Part shown: positions 50,324 to 60,354 of the stretch, one piece after another
How positions within the stretch are numbered: the stretch's first letter is position 1
Layout of the letters: the number at the start of each line of letters is the position of its first letter
NCBI RefSeq assembly: GCF_019249725.2
Contig: NZ_CP137559.1
Location: 539,501 to 603,500 of the forward strand
Source: Segatella hominis
Lineage (GTDB): Bacteria; Bacteroidota; Bacteroidia; Bacteroidales; Bacteroidaceae
Length of the DNA: 64,000 nucleotides
Reading direction: 5' to 3'
Notes under the pieces: model-generated
What the model was told of the DNA's origin: nothing
The model's input: the letters and a program-made list of their open reading frames with translations, nothing else
Databases searched by the model: none
Translations under genes and position numbers: made by a program

Positions 50324-51924
50324 CTAAAGTTTCGCAAGTGAAAATTCACAAGCGTGATTTAACGTAATTTTGGAATAAAAAAGGCTCTGAAGTTTGTATA
50401 ACTCACAGAAAATGAGTATCTTTATAATCGCTAAACAATAAAGATAAAACTTCAAAGCCGTGAGCAAATATACAAAAATTATTTCAGATCTGCGAAGCTT
50501 TTTCGCAAAAAATGACGATAATCGTGCAATTAAGTGCATTATGGGTGTGATGGAACATATAAATATACGCTCCAGCCAGATTGGAGTAGAGAAGAAAGAG
50601 AACTGCAAGTTCACCACTTTGCAGGTACTCAACCTCCTCATGCTCTTCCCGTTCTTCGTAGTCAAGAATGCGAGTCGATACTCCAACTCGTCCTTGAGTA
50701 AATTGTTCAATTGTGATAAAGACATGTTCTATCGTTTTATGAATGATGGCAACGTCAAGTGGCGCAAGTTACTATATGCAATGAATCTTCAGCTGATAAA
50801 GAAGATATCAAGCAGCACAACTGTTCATCATGACAAGCCGGTTTGTTTGATTATTGATGATACTGATGCACCTAAGACTGGTATGACGACCGAACTCATA
50901 GGAAGAATCTGGTCTCATGTTCATCAAAAGAGCATCCTTGGTTATAAGTGTCTGACCATGATGTTGTCCGATGGCGTTAGCCAGCTCTTTCTCGATTTTT
51001 CTCTTCATGGTGAGGAGGGAAAGGACAAGCAAAAGGTTCAGGGACTTACTGCTAAGCAACGCAAAGCTCGCTATACCGAGGACCACGAAGGGCAAGCGGT
51101 AAAAGATCGTGTGGATGAATATCTGATGAAGAAGACAGACAAGGCCATAGATATGGTCAAGTATGCCATCAAGCGAGGTGTTCGCTTTGATTACTTGCTC
51201 GTAGATAGCTGGTTTACAAACACTAAGCTTGTGCGTTTCATTTCCAGCAGACATATCAAGTGTCACCTGTTGGGCATGATTAAACTGGGCAAAACCAACT
51301 ATGCAACGAAGCATGGCAAGATGAATGCCAAGCAAATCATCAAGCACCTGCAAAAGGAGAAGGCATGCAAACACAACAAAATACTTCGCTGTACCTATTG
51401 TACAATGGACGTTAAGTTGGATGGTGTGCCAGTCCGTTTGTTCTTTTGCAAACGAGGACGCAAGGGAAACTGGAATGGGTTGTTGACCACAGACCTTTCT
51501 CTTAGCTTCCTTGAAGCGTATCGTATTTATGCCAGACGATGGGCTACCGAAGTTGCATACAAGGATTGCAAGACCTTGCTGAACTTTGGTAAATGCCAGT
51601 CTGTACATTTTGCCGCTCAAATTGCTAGCTTCACTTTGACAATGATGCAGTATAACATCTTGTGTACAGTGAAGAGATTTGAAGCGTATGAAACCATCGG
51701 TGGTCTCTTTACAGAGGTTACCAATGACACTCTCGAGTTGTCCGTAACGGACAAGATATGGGCTATCATTTTGGACTTCGTTCTGGAAGCAGCAGAGCGT
51801 TACTCTATAGATGCTACAGAGTTGCTGGCAGATTTCATCGAAAGTAATCCTGTTGCCCATACGCTACGTAATATGTATATTTATAAACAAGCAAGTTGAT
51901 ATTTATTCACTTGCGAAACTTCAG
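50324..51924 (+). mobile_element. Intact IS4-type insertion sequence with 8-bp target duplication
   Basis: The 1601-bp element has 19-bp terminal inverted repeats (CTAAAGTTTCGCAAGTGAA on the left, one mismatch on the right) and is flanked on both sides by the direct repeat TACTTTTA (50316-50323 and 51925-51932), the target-site duplication. It carries one transposase gene filling most of its length. Intact ends and matching duplication indicate recent insertion. It split the region upstream of the 52069 gene but left that gene's promoter and operator whole. Confidence 0.93.
50460..51899 (+). CDS. IS4-family DDE transposase
   Basis: The 479-residue protein has a DDE catalytic triad: Asp in LIIDDTDAPKTG near residue 132, Asp in LLVDSWF near 248 and Glu in RRWATEVAYKDCK near 363. 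The last fits the IS4-family Y-(2)-R-(3)-E-(6)-K signature exactly (YARRWATEVAYKDCK). The N-terminal region is helical and would bind the terminal repeats. The frame opens with GTG at 50460 and no good ATG is near, so GTG is taken as the start. It is full length with no frameshift, so the element may still be active. Confidence 0.93.
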   Translation: MSKYTKIISDLRSFFAKNDDNRAIKCIMGVMEHINIRSSQIGVEKKENCKFTTLQVLNLLMLFPFFVVKNASRYSNSSLSKLFNCDKDMFYRFMNDGNVKWRKLLYAMNLQLIKKISSSTTVHHDKPVCLIIDDTDAPKTGMTTELIGRIWSHVHQKSILGYKCLTMMLSDGVSQLFLDFSLHGEEGKDKQKVQGLTAKQRKARYTEDHEGQAVKDRVDEYLMKKTDKAIDMVKYAIKRGVRFDYLLVDSWFTNTKLVRFISSRHIKCHLLGMIKLGKTNYATKHGKMNAKQIIKHLQKEKACKHNKILRCTYCTMDVKLDGVPVRLFFCKRGRKGNWNGLLTTDLSLSFLEAYRIYARRWATEVAYKDCKTLLNFGKCQSVHFAAQIASFTLTMMQYNILCTVKRFEAYETIGGLFTEVTNDTLELSVTDKIWAIILDFVLEAAERYSIDATELLADFIESNPVAHTLRNMYIYKQAS

Positions 51925-51939
51925 TACTTTTATAAAATA

Positions 51940-51995
51940 GTATCGGAATTAGATAACAAAGTATCATTAGTTTTGCTGTTTTTGTTGTACCTTTG
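51940..51995 (+). promoter_or_regulatory. Promoter with GTATC direct repeat, -7 box TACCTTTG
   Basis: The -7 box TACCTTTG is at 51988-51995. GTATCAT starts at 51961, 27 nt before it, and GTATCGG starts at 51940, 21 bp further upstream. The site begins only 15 bp from the end of the insertion sequence. Confidence 0.6.
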
Positions 51996-52068
51996 TCATC
52001 GAAAAGAATCAATATTTAAATTTGATTCATAAAAACAATTTTTAAACCTATAAATTAATAAAGAGCTT

Positions 52069-53358
52069 ATGAAAAAGTTATTTACTTTAGTAATTGCTGC
52101 ATGTGCAAGTCTTAGTGTTTGTGCAGTTGAGAAAGATGTAGTTACGACTCCAATAACCATTGAGGCCACTCAAGGTGATGATGGTCTAAAATGGGCAGAA
52201 ACTGAAGCTATTGTTCTTAAGGCTTCAGATGTCACAGTGAATGACTTCTTGAAGTTGACCATTACTGATGCAGAGGCAGGTTCTGGTGAACAGAATGTTT
52301 TGCAGTTTAAAAAAGCAGATAGTAGTGACATGTATTATGGAAGTACATTTAATCCTACTCCAAACTCTGTTGTCACGATACCAGTTACAAAGGAAATTTT
52401 GGCACAGATAACAGGCGAAGGCTTTAAACTCGGTGGTGCGGTTCAGCAGAAGAGTGGCTCTTGGCCTGCAGTACTTGGCAAGAAAATAACAGTTTCTAAA
52501 ATATCAGTTTTGCCTGCTAGTGATTTTATGACATTGGATTTGTCTTCCGCAGATAAGCCAACAACGGCTGCTTGGAGTGGAGTCACAATTCCAAGTGCTA
52601 ATTTTAAGTTAGCTAAAGCTGGTGATGTCGTAGTAGTTACGACTACAGCTAAGGATGCAATTAGAAATGAAGGTAATTTCCAGTATAATATGGGTAAACT
52701 TCAGTTCAATGGTTGGAATATCCCAATGTTCTTTGTTCAGACTTTGTCGGCAGCTGATATTGAAAATATCAATTCAACCGCAAACCCTCAGTGGTATTAT
52801 CAGGGTGCAAAGTTCCCTGTTTCTGCTACGGCTATGTTGTATCGTCAGAAAGCTGATTTACCTTCAAACAAAACTGTTATAAATGTAGAAGAGACAGCTT
52901 TAGGTGTTTGGGAAAATGGTGTTGTTTTGGCAAAGGAGAACTTTGCAAATGTACAAGCAGGTGATGAATTGCATATAGCTATTAAGGATTTTAAAGAGGT
53001 GAATAAGGAGGGCGAGTCTTGGACTCGTCGTGGCCAGATTCAGTTGGCTTCAGCTGATGAGAACTGGCCGTCTGTTTCCGGTACTATAGATGTCTTTGAT
53101 GTATCAGAGGCGGTAGTTGTATTTGATGATAAGATTGTTGCTGCAGCTAAAGAGTTTGGTTTGGTAATTAAGGGTGAGTGCTTGACAGTTGCAGGTGCAA
53201 ATCTTTATACTAAGGCTGTTTCTACTAGCATCTCTGGCACTGTTGTAGCTCCAAAGGAAAACACTAACGCTCCAATTTATAACCTCGCAGGTCAGAAGGT
53301 GAACAAGTCTTACAAGGGAGTTGTTATCCAGAACGGTAAGAAGTTTGTTCAAAAATAA
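52069..53358 (+). CDS. Secreted three-module protein with NLAGQK sorting-like tail
   Basis: The 429-residue protein has a signal peptide (MKKLFTLVIAACASLSVCA) and three related modules of about 125 residues. Their parallel motifs are DFLKLTITDAEAGSGEQNVLQF, GDVVVVTTTAKDAIRNEGNF and GDELHIAIKDFKEVNKEG, each followed by a WP or WN-containing stretch. The C-terminus (PIYNLAGQKVNKSYKGVV then IQNGKKFVQK) resembles the type IX secretion sorting-tail pattern common in Prevotella. No catalytic motif is visible; glycan binding is plausible because of Trp-containing repeats and the PUL context, but is not proven. It has its own promoter with the shared operator and a strong terminator. Confidence 0.75.
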   Translation: MKKLFTLVIAACASLSVCAVEKDVVTTPITIEATQGDDGLKWAETEAIVLKASDVTVNDFLKLTITDAEAGSGEQNVLQFKKADSSDMYYGSTFNPTPNSVVTIPVTKEILAQITGEGFKLGGAVQQKSGSWPAVLGKKITVSKISVLPASDFMTLDLSSADKPTTAAWSGVTIPSANFKLAKAGDVVVVTTTAKDAIRNEGNFQYNMGKLQFNGWNIPMFFVQTLSAADIENINSTANPQWYYQGAKFPVSATAMLYRQKADLPSNKTVINVEETALGVWENGVVLAKENFANVQAGDELHIAIKDFKEVNKEGESWTRRGQIQLASADENWPSVSGTIDVFDVSEAVVVFDDKIVAAAKEFGLVIKGECLTVAGANLYTKAVSTSISGTVVAPKENTNAPIYNLAGQKVNKSYKGVVIQNGKKFVQK

Positions 53359-53390
53359 TAAGGACAACTTTTAAAATAAAGTAAAATAAG

Positions 53391-53421
53391 GAGGGTGGAG
53401 GAATTTCTCTACCCTCTTTTT
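53391..53421 (+). terminator. Terminator after the three-module gene
   Basis: A 10-bp stem with one wobble pair (GAGGGTGGAG against CTCTACCCTC), a 6-nt loop and TTTTTG. Confidence 0.8.
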
Positions 53422-53479
53422 GTTGCTTTTTTTTAGAAAACTAGAAAAATGTAAAATGCTATATAAAATCAGCAAAAAA

Positions 53480-53514
53480 GTATCATAATTTGTGATAATA
53501 AAGTAGTATCTTTG
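53480..53514 (+). promoter_or_regulatory. Second SusC operon promoter: GTATCAT 27 nt before TATCTTTG
   Basis: GTATCAT starts at 53480 and the -7 box TATCTTTG at 53507, the same 27-nt offset as at the GH5_7 and three-module genes. A weak CTATA half-site lies 21 bp upstream. The leader to the ATG is about 85 nt. Confidence 0.6.
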
Positions 53515-53602
53515 TACTCGAATAACAGAATTACTTCCCTTTATTCTAATGGGTAAACAACTAATTTTAAAATAAATATAAACTTAACAGATAACAATTA
53601 TT

Positions 53603-56600
53603 ATGAGTCACAACAGATTAAATTCTAAGTGCAAGTCTGTCATAGGCAGACCTCTTGCGCTCTCCTTGATGATGTTGTTGCCATTGACTGCTTCCGCCCA
53701 AAGTAAGGTGACAGGTACTGTTACCGATGCTAATGGTGAAACCGTAATTGGTGCGACCGTTAAAATCAAGGGTGTTAATGGTGTGGGTACTGTAACTGAC
53801 TTGGATGGTAAATTCTCTATCAATGCCAAGCCAGGACAGACTCTTGAAATTTCTTATGTTGGTTATTCCAATAAAACCGCTAAAGTACCTGCTAATGGTA
53901 AAATCAGTATTGTGATGACCGAAGACACTCACTCTCTCAACGAGGTAGTTGTTGTAGGTTATGGTACCATGAAACGTTCAGATTTGACAGGTTCTGTATC
54001 CAGCATTGATGAAAAGGCTATTAAACAAGGTGTTAATACCAGTATGGAACAAGCCATGCAGGGACGTATTGCCGGTGTTCAGGTAACCCAGAACTCTGGT
54101 GCTCCTGGTGGTGGTATCTCTGTGCAGATTCGTGGTATTAACTCTTTTAATGGTAATGAACCTCTTTATGTCATTGATGGTATTCCTGTAAGTGGTAATA
54201 CCAGCAGTAATACTTCCGTATTGGCAAGTATCAACCCTTCAGATATTACCTCTATTGAGGTTTTGAAGGATGCGTCAGCCACAGCCATCTATGGTTCCCG
54301 TGCCTCTAATGGTGTCGTTCTCGTAACTACCAAGCGTGGTCAGGATGGTAAGGCGCAGGTTTCTTATGACGGTTATATCGGTTGGCAGGCTATTCCTAAA
54401 TACCTTGATGTGATGAACCTCAAGGAGTATGCCGATTTCTATAATGCTCGTCAGGAAGCTCGTGGTTATGGTATACGCGAGGACTTTAAGGATCCTTCAC
54501 TTTTGACCGATGGTACCAATTGGCAGAAGGAACTCTTCCAGACTGCTTTCATGCAGAATCATGCAATAAACGTAAGTGGTGGTAATAAGGACATGCATTA
54601 CTCTCTCTCTGGCGGTTTCCTCGATCAGGATGGTGTAGGTATAGGTTCCGGCTTTACACGTGCCAGCTTCCGTGCAAACTTTGATACCAATATTAATAAG
54701 TGGGTTCAGGTTGGTTTTAATACTGCCTATTCTAATACAAAGCAGACCTTGACTTTCTCTGAGAATGATGTCATCAATACTGCTTTGAACCAGTTCCCTG
54801 ATGTTGCAGCCCGCAACCCTGATGGCAGTTATGGTGTGCCTGAGGCTAACGATTTCAATACTTCATACAGCAACCCAATCTTTGAGGCTAACATGAAGGA
54901 AAACCGTACAAACAACTATCAGTTGGATTACAATGTATTCGCTAACATCAAGCCTGTCAAGGGATTGAATATCCGTATCGAATATGGTGGCAACCGTGGC
55001 TGGGGTAACTCTTACTACTTTGTTCCAGACTATTCCGATGGTAATATTAAGGTAGAGAGTCAGAGTACACGTACCAAGACCTTGAGTAAATATAGCTCAT
55101 TCAAGCAGTATGCTACATACGACTTCGATCCATTCAAGCACAATCACTTCCAGATCATGTTGGGTCACGAGGCTCAGTGGGGTAACTGGGAAAGCCTTTC
55201 TGGTAGTCGTAAGGGATATATCTCCGATTCTCTCCACTCTTTGGGAATAGGAGACGCTTCTACCGCCACCAACTCTGGTGATGATGGTACACCATGGGCT
55301 ATTGAGTCTTACTTCGGTCGTTTGAACTATAATCTCCTGGAGCGTTACCTGTTGACAGCTACTCTGCGTACCGATGGTTCTTCATCCTTCGGTAAGAACA
55401 ACCGTTGGGGTTGGTTCCCATCTGCAGCTTTGGCTTGGCGTATCACCCAAGAGCCATTTATGAAGGATGTGAAATGGTTGAACAACTGGAAACTCCGTCT
55501 TGGATGGGGTCTTGTCGGTAACCAGAGCACAGGTTCTTTTGCTTATGGTGCCACAATGAACAATGTGGCTACCGCATGGGGTACAGGTTATTATCCTGCC
55601 CGTTTCCCAAATCCTGACTTGAAGTGGGAGAGCACTAACTCATGGAACGTGGGTATGGACTTTGCCTTCCTAGACAACCGTATCGAGTTTATCGTAGATG
55701 CTTACTTGAAGAAGACAGACAACCTCTTGATGGAGGCAGCTCTTCCTTCATACGTCATCAATAACGATTGGCAGGGTATGAGTGCTCCTTGGGTGAACAC
55801 TGGTTCTATCGAGAATAAAGGTATTGAGTTTACCTTGAACACCGTGAATATCAATAAGGGCGATTGGTCTTGGCGCACAGGTGCCACGCTCTCTATCAAC
55901 CGCAACAAGTTGACTGCCCTCAACAGTGACGATGCCACCATCTCTGGTAAAATCGGTACAGAGACCTTGACTTTGTCAAAGATCGGTGGACCTGTAGGGC
56001 GTTTCTATGGATATAATGTAATCGGTATGTACAAGACAGCCGACGACTTCTATCAGAAGAACAGCAAGGGTGAGTTCTTGCTTGATGCTGCTGGCAACAA
56101 GGTTCCTACTCCACGTCCTGCCGATGGCGATGGCAACATGTATCCTATTGCCCCTAACAGCATTTGGGTAGGTGATTATATTTTCGAGGATGTCAATGGC
56201 GATGGTAAGATTGATAACAACGACCGTACCTTTATTGGTGATCCTAACCCAGACTTTACCTTCGGTTTGAACAACACCATTACATGGAAGAACTTCGACT
56301 TTAGCTTCTTCATCAATGGTAGTGTGGGTGGTGACATCTATAACTATGTTCGCCAGGGACACACCAACCCAGAGAAGTATGGCAACATGATGAAGGAAGT
56401 GGCTGGTTATGCCAAGATTGGCTTGATCGACCCTAACGGTTCTGCTACAGATATTAATAATGTATATGTAACCAACCCTACCACTGCTACCACCCAGCGT
56501 ATCAGTACAGCTGGTCAGAGCCAGAATGATAACAACCGTGTAAGCAGCCGCTTCGTAGAAGATGGTTCTTACCTCCGCTTGAAGTCAATCTCATTGACCT

Positions 56601-56809
56601 ACAACTTCCCTAAGAAGTGGTTGGCTCCATTGCAGATTCAGAGCTTGTCTATCTATGGTAACATCCAGAACTTGTTTAGCATCACAGGTTACGACGGCTA
56701 TGATCCGGAAATTGGTGCTAGCGGTCAGAGTGTGATTCTCCAGAACATCGATAACTACCGTTATCCATCCCAGAGAATCTATACCTTCGGTTTGAAATTG
56801 GCATTCTAA
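53603..56809 (+). CDS. SusC/RagA-family TonB-linked outer-membrane transporter (PUL pair 2)
   Basis: The 1068-residue protein has a signal region ending ...LTASAQSK, a regulatory beta-sandwich domain (VTGTVTDANGETVIGATVKIKGV), a TonB-box-like LNEVVVVGYG, a plug domain (EPLYVIDGIPVSG, DITSIEVLKDASATAIYGSRASNGVVLVTT) and the long barrel ending in YPSQRIYTFGLKLAF. It is the partner of the SusD gene 65 nt downstream. It is clearly divergent from the first SusC in this locus, so the two pairs probably take up different oligosaccharide lengths or decorations. Expression is predicted to depend on the GTATCAT operator upstream. Confidence 0.95.
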   Translation: MSHNRLNSKCKSVIGRPLALSLMMLLPLTASAQSKVTGTVTDANGETVIGATVKIKGVNGVGTVTDLDGKFSINAKPGQTLEISYVGYSNKTAKVPANGKISIVMTEDTHSLNEVVVVGYGTMKRSDLTGSVSSIDEKAIKQGVNTSMEQAMQGRIAGVQVTQNSGAPGGGISVQIRGINSFNGNEPLYVIDGIPVSGNTSSNTSVLASINPSDITSIEVLKDASATAIYGSRASNGVVLVTTKRGQDGKAQVSYDGYIGWQAIPKYLDVMNLKEYADFYNARQEARGYGIREDFKDPSLLTDGTNWQKELFQTAFMQNHAINVSGGNKDMHYSLSGGFLDQDGVGIGSGFTRASFRANFDTNINKWVQVGFNTAYSNTKQTLTFSENDVINTALNQFPDVAARNPDGSYGVPEANDFNTSYSNPIFEANMKENRTNNYQLDYNVFANIKPVKGLNIRIEYGGNRGWGNSYYFVPDYSDGNIKVESQSTRTKTLSKYSSFKQYATYDFDPFKHNHFQIMLGHEAQWGNWESLSGSRKGYISDSLHSLGIGDASTATNSGDDGTPWAIESYFGRLNYNLLERYLLTATLRTDGSSSFGKNNRWGWFPSAALAWRITQEPFMKDVKWLNNWKLRLGWGLVGNQSTGSFAYGATMNNVATAWGTGYYPARFPNPDLKWESTNSWNVGMDFAFLDNRIEFIVDAYLKKTDNLLMEAALPSYVINNDWQGMSAPWVNTGSIENKGIEFTLNTVNINKGDWSWRTGATLSINRNKLTALNSDDATISGKIGTETLTLSKIGGPVGRFYGYNVIGMYKTADDFYQKNSKGEFLLDAAGNKVPTPRPADGDGNMYPIAPNSIWVGDYIFEDVNGDGKIDNNDRTFIGDPNPDFTFGLNNTITWKNFDFSFFINGSVGGDIYNYVRQGHTNPEKYGNMMKEVAGYAKIGLIDPNGSATDINNVYVTNPTTATTQRISTAGQSQNDNNRVSSRFVEDGSYLRLKSISLTYNFPKKWLAPLQIQSLSIYGNIQNLFSITGYDGYDPEIGASGQSVILQNIDNYRYPSQRIYTFGLKLAF

Positions 56810-56873
56810 GTAATCTCTGGAAAAGGTTAATATGTAATTATAACGTATATATATATATTAAATAGGATATAAT

Positions 56874-58667
56874 ATGAAAACAAAACATATATTGATGGCT
56901 TCTGCCTTGGCAGCTACTGCGCTCATGACTACCAGTTGTGGTTCAGACTTCCTTGACAAGACCCCTTCTGGCAATTACACAGCGCCTACTTTCTATTCTT
57001 CGGATGCTGCTGTAAGAAAGGGTGTTGAGCCTCTTTTTAACAAGGCTTGGTTCAATTTCAACCGCCGTGCCTTGATCGGTATAGGTTCTTTCCGTGCTAA
57101 TGATGGATGGAATCCATATGTAAACGCTGAGTTTGCAAACTTTAAGGTTACTGCTTTGACTGAAGAGTTGGGCTTAGCTTGGTCTGCTCTTTACAATGTC
57201 GTAACCATGAGTAATGCTACTCTTGCCAACTTGGAAGAGTATTGCACCAATGGTGTAACTCCATCCGTTAAGCAGGCTGCCGAGGGCGAGTGCTACTTGA
57301 TGCGTGGCTGGGCTTACTTCTATTTGCTCCGTGGTTGGGGTGACAATATTCTCTTTGAGGACAACAACAAGTTGGTTCAGACTCCTATCCAGCCTTTGAA
57401 CACAGAGGCTGACGTATTGAAGTTTATCGTTCGTGACTTCCGCAAGGCTGCTGAGTTGTTGCCAGAGACTGGAACCGATCATCACCCATCCAAGTATGCA
57501 GCAAAGGCAGCCTTGGCTAAGGCTCTCTTGGCTCAGAGTGGTTGGGAAGAAGGCTCAACTACAGACCATCAGCGCAATGAGACAACCTTGAAAGAGGTAA
57601 AGAAACTTTGCGATGAGGTAATCAATAGCGGCCAGTATTCTCTGATGAATAACTATGAGGATCTGTTCAAGGCTCAGAACAATGACAATAGCGAAACCGT
57701 TCTTGCCATGCGTTGGGCTAGTCCAAATTCTGGAGAGTGGGGCGCCATGAATGCTACTTATTCCGATTTGGCATTCCCAGAAGTAACAGATGTGAATGTA
57801 TGGGGTGGTAACTTGTCACCTTCATGCGATATGCTTGACTATTACAATGAAGATCCAGCTGATTCTATCCGTCGCAAGGCTACCTGGTTCTCTCCAAATT
57901 GCTATTATAGCTATATCAAGAAGGCTGATGGTGGTTATACCTACAAGCACAATTGGATGCAGTGCAAGAAGGGTGTGCTTGGAACTAAGAATGATGTAGA
58001 GCCGGCAGCACTTGCTCAGATGGCTTCACCATTGAATACCTATATCCAGCGTTTGGCTGATGTATACCTGATGAAGGCTGAAGCTATTCTCGGTAATAAT
58101 GAGAGTACCTCTGATCCTGAGGCTTTGGCTGCTTTTGATGCCGTTCATAATCGAGCTCGTGTTGAAGCTGTTCATCCTACAAGCATCACATTGATGGATC
58201 TTATCCGTGAGCGTCGCATCGAATTCTGTATGGAGTATTTCAACTGGTGGGATATGGTGACATGGTATCGCTGGAAACCACAGACTATGTTGAACTTCTT
58301 CAACCATCAGCAGCATCGTGCTTTTGAAATTCGTGAAAATTCTCTTTATAGAAATTCTAACGGCACATTCTCTTATCGTGTGATTCCACCTGGTACAGGA
58401 ACCTGGTACATCACTGATGAGGAGGGACATGTATATTGGAATGATAAGTTGGCAGAGAGCGAGAATGACAATACAGCCATTAAGGTTGATGGCGGTTATA
58501 CATATAATGTCAACGAGTTGGTATCTAAGTATGTAACTGGTTACCAGGCTGTCGTTCTTAATGAGAACAATATCTTCATGCCTTATCCTGAGAGTGATGT
58601 TATCCAGAATAAGTACTTGAGCATGCCTGCCCAGCCTTATGATTTCACCTGGGATGTAGAAAAATAA
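56874..58667 (+). CDS. SusD/RagB-family glycan-binding lipoprotein (PUL pair 2)
   Basis: The 597-residue lipoprotein (MTTSCGSDFLDKTPSG) shows the SusD FLDKTP start, TPR-like helices (GECYLMRGWAYFYLLRGWGDNILF, YAAKAALAKALLAQSGWEEG) and the C-terminal signature (RLADVYLMKAEAILG, DLIRERRIEFCMEYFNWWDMVTWYRWK). It ends in MPYPESDVIQNKYLSMPAQPYDF, the usual SusD finish. It should cap the SusC encoded just upstream and bind the same glycan. It is followed 33 nt later by an IPT/TIG lipoprotein gene and then a GH5 gene in one operon. Confidence 0.95.
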   Translation: MKTKHILMASALAATALMTTSCGSDFLDKTPSGNYTAPTFYSSDAAVRKGVEPLFNKAWFNFNRRALIGIGSFRANDGWNPYVNAEFANFKVTALTEELGLAWSALYNVVTMSNATLANLEEYCTNGVTPSVKQAAEGECYLMRGWAYFYLLRGWGDNILFEDNNKLVQTPIQPLNTEADVLKFIVRDFRKAAELLPETGTDHHPSKYAAKAALAKALLAQSGWEEGSTTDHQRNETTLKEVKKLCDEVINSGQYSLMNNYEDLFKAQNNDNSETVLAMRWASPNSGEWGAMNATYSDLAFPEVTDVNVWGGNLSPSCDMLDYYNEDPADSIRRKATWFSPNCYYSYIKKADGGYTYKHNWMQCKKGVLGTKNDVEPAALAQMASPLNTYIQRLADVYLMKAEAILGNNESTSDPEALAAFDAVHNRARVEAVHPTSITLMDLIRERRIEFCMEYFNWWDMVTWYRWKPQTMLNFFNHQQHRAFEIRENSLYRNSNGTFSYRVIPPGTGTWYITDEEGHVYWNDKLAESENDNTAIKVDGGYTYNVNELVSKYVTGYQAVVLNENNIFMPYPESDVIQNKYLSMPAQPYDFTWDVEK

Positions 58668-58700
58668 GAGTAAAGACAATATTTAATAGATAATTATCTT

Positions 58701-60341
58701 ATGAATAAGAATATAATTAAACATAGATTCGGCTTGTTGGCATTGCTTTTGCTGGCAATGTTGTCCATCACCATTACTTCTTGTAAGGATGATGAGGAAG
58801 GCTATGGTACTCCTGAGATTACAGGTATCCGTGCTTGTGATCCGGCTAAGGCTGACAGCTTGTTCAGCAAGGCGGGTTGCGGTTCGGTCATTGCTGTAAT
58901 GGGTCATAATCTCAGTGATGTACGTAATGTATATATCAATGACCAGAATGTAAGTTTCAACTCTACAATGAATACTCCTCACAGTCTCATTGTTACCATT
59001 CCTACAGAGGAAAAAGGTTTTAAGTTGACTGCTTTCAACAGCGATTTGAAGGATGAGCTTCGTATCGAGACCTCTCATGGTTCTGCTACCTACCAGTTCA
59101 AGGTGTTGGCTCCTGGTCCTATTGCTTCACGTATTGCCGCAGTCTATCCTCGTGAGGCTGGTAATGTGATGAAGGTTTATGGTTACAATCTCGTGGATAT
59201 CGAGAAGGTATATATCACTGATGTAACAGGCGATGAACTTGATGAACAGGTTTGGGAAGATAATGAGGTTCCTGGCAATCATATTGCTTGTGCTTTCAAT
59301 ATCGAAAAGGCTGATCATGCCATCAATCCTGAAAACCAGGCTTATCGTACAACTTCTATCGTTGATGTAACCGTTCCTGAGGGTGCACCTGAGCACGGAG
59401 CTCTGGTTTTGCAGTGTGCAGCTGGTACTGTTTATCTTAACTTCAACTACTTGCCAGGCAAACCTGTAATCAATAGCTGTTCTAACGATATGCCAGAGAT
59501 TGGTGAGACCTTGGTTTTGACAGGTCGTGACTTTACTCAGATTGACCAGATTACTTATGGTGATGTGGTATTGAAGCAGGCTGATGGTGACTATACTGTT
59601 GCAGAATCAGAAGACTCTATCTTTATTCCATTCAAGCAAAAACCAGCTGTAGAGGGTAATAATATGGTATTGACTGTAACCAACCCTGCAGGTTCTGCTA
59701 GCGTAGACCGTTTCTACGATTATTCAACCATCCTGACCACCTTCGATGGCGATGCAACAGATAATGGTTGGAGTCCAGATGCTTCTTATGTAGATGCTGG
59801 TAATGCCGATGGTAAGTATGCTCACATTAATATTGCTACAGAATATCAGCAGTGGTGGGGTACCATGATCTATTTCCGCAAGGATTGGAGTGGTAATTCT
59901 TTCTCATTCTCTGATAACATTCCTGCTTCAGCTACGGCTGACGAACTTTATTTCACCATGAATGTTTATGATGCAGGTGATTACAACAATGGTTCTTATT
60001 GGGGTTATCTCCGTTATCTGATACAGCCATTGGGCGATGCAGAAAACCAGTATGACAACTTTGGATGGCCTGATGGTGGTTATGACGCTAATCCACAGGT
60101 TGGTAAATTCCCTGATGGTCCTGTACTCCAGGATATCAATGGTAAGTTCTACAAGAAAAAGTGGTATCGTGCCGTTGTTCCATTGAGCAAGTTCAATTGC
60201 TATGCAGGCAAGGATTTCTCTGCTATCAAGTCTGTTGGTTTGAATCAGTTCCGCATCCAGAGCATCAACCAGAGTACTACTTCTGGTAAGCTTGATGTGA
60301 AATTTGATAATATCCGTGTGATTTACATTCCAAAAAAGTAA
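58701..60341 (+). CDS. IPT/TIG-domain surface glycan-binding lipoprotein
   Basis: The 546-residue lipoprotein (TITSCKDDEEGYG; Lys-Asp-Asp-Glu after Cys is a surface-export signal) has three IPT/TIG immunoglobulin-like repeats. They occupy roughly residues 30-135, 140-250 and 255-345 (SVIAVMGHNLSDVRNVYIND, NVMKVYGYNLVDIEKVYITD and ETLVLTGRDFTQIDQITYGD). A C-terminal jellyroll of about 200 residues rich in Trp and Tyr (YQQWWGTMIYFRKDW, NNGSYWGYLRYL) probably binds the glycan. This is the usual build of surface glycan-binding proteins in the SusE position of hemicellulose PULs. Binding is inferred from architecture and place. Confidence 0.85.
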   Translation: MNKNIIKHRFGLLALLLLAMLSITITSCKDDEEGYGTPEITGIRACDPAKADSLFSKAGCGSVIAVMGHNLSDVRNVYINDQNVSFNSTMNTPHSLIVTIPTEEKGFKLTAFNSDLKDELRIETSHGSATYQFKVLAPGPIASRIAAVYPREAGNVMKVYGYNLVDIEKVYITDVTGDELDEQVWEDNEVPGNHIACAFNIEKADHAINPENQAYRTTSIVDVTVPEGAPEHGALVLQCAAGTVYLNFNYLPGKPVINSCSNDMPEIGETLVLTGRDFTQIDQITYGDVVLKQADGDYTVAESEDSIFIPFKQKPAVEGNNMVLTVTNPAGSASVDRFYDYSTILTTFDGDATDNGWSPDASYVDAGNADGKYAHINIATEYQQWWGTMIYFRKDWSGNSFSFSDNIPASATADELYFTMNVYDAGDYNNGSYWGYLRYLIQPLGDAENQYDNFGWPDGGYDANPQVGKFPDGPVLQDINGKFYKKKWYRAVVPLSKFNCYAGKDFSAIKSVGLNQFRIQSINQSTTSGKLDVKFDNIRVIYIPKK

Positions 60342-60354
60342 AAACTGAAAAATT

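Noticed and set aside
50808..51860. 350-residue frame antisense to the transposase
   Set aside because: The plus-strand DDE transposase is complete and bounded by the inverted repeats; the antisense frame has no recognisable domain.
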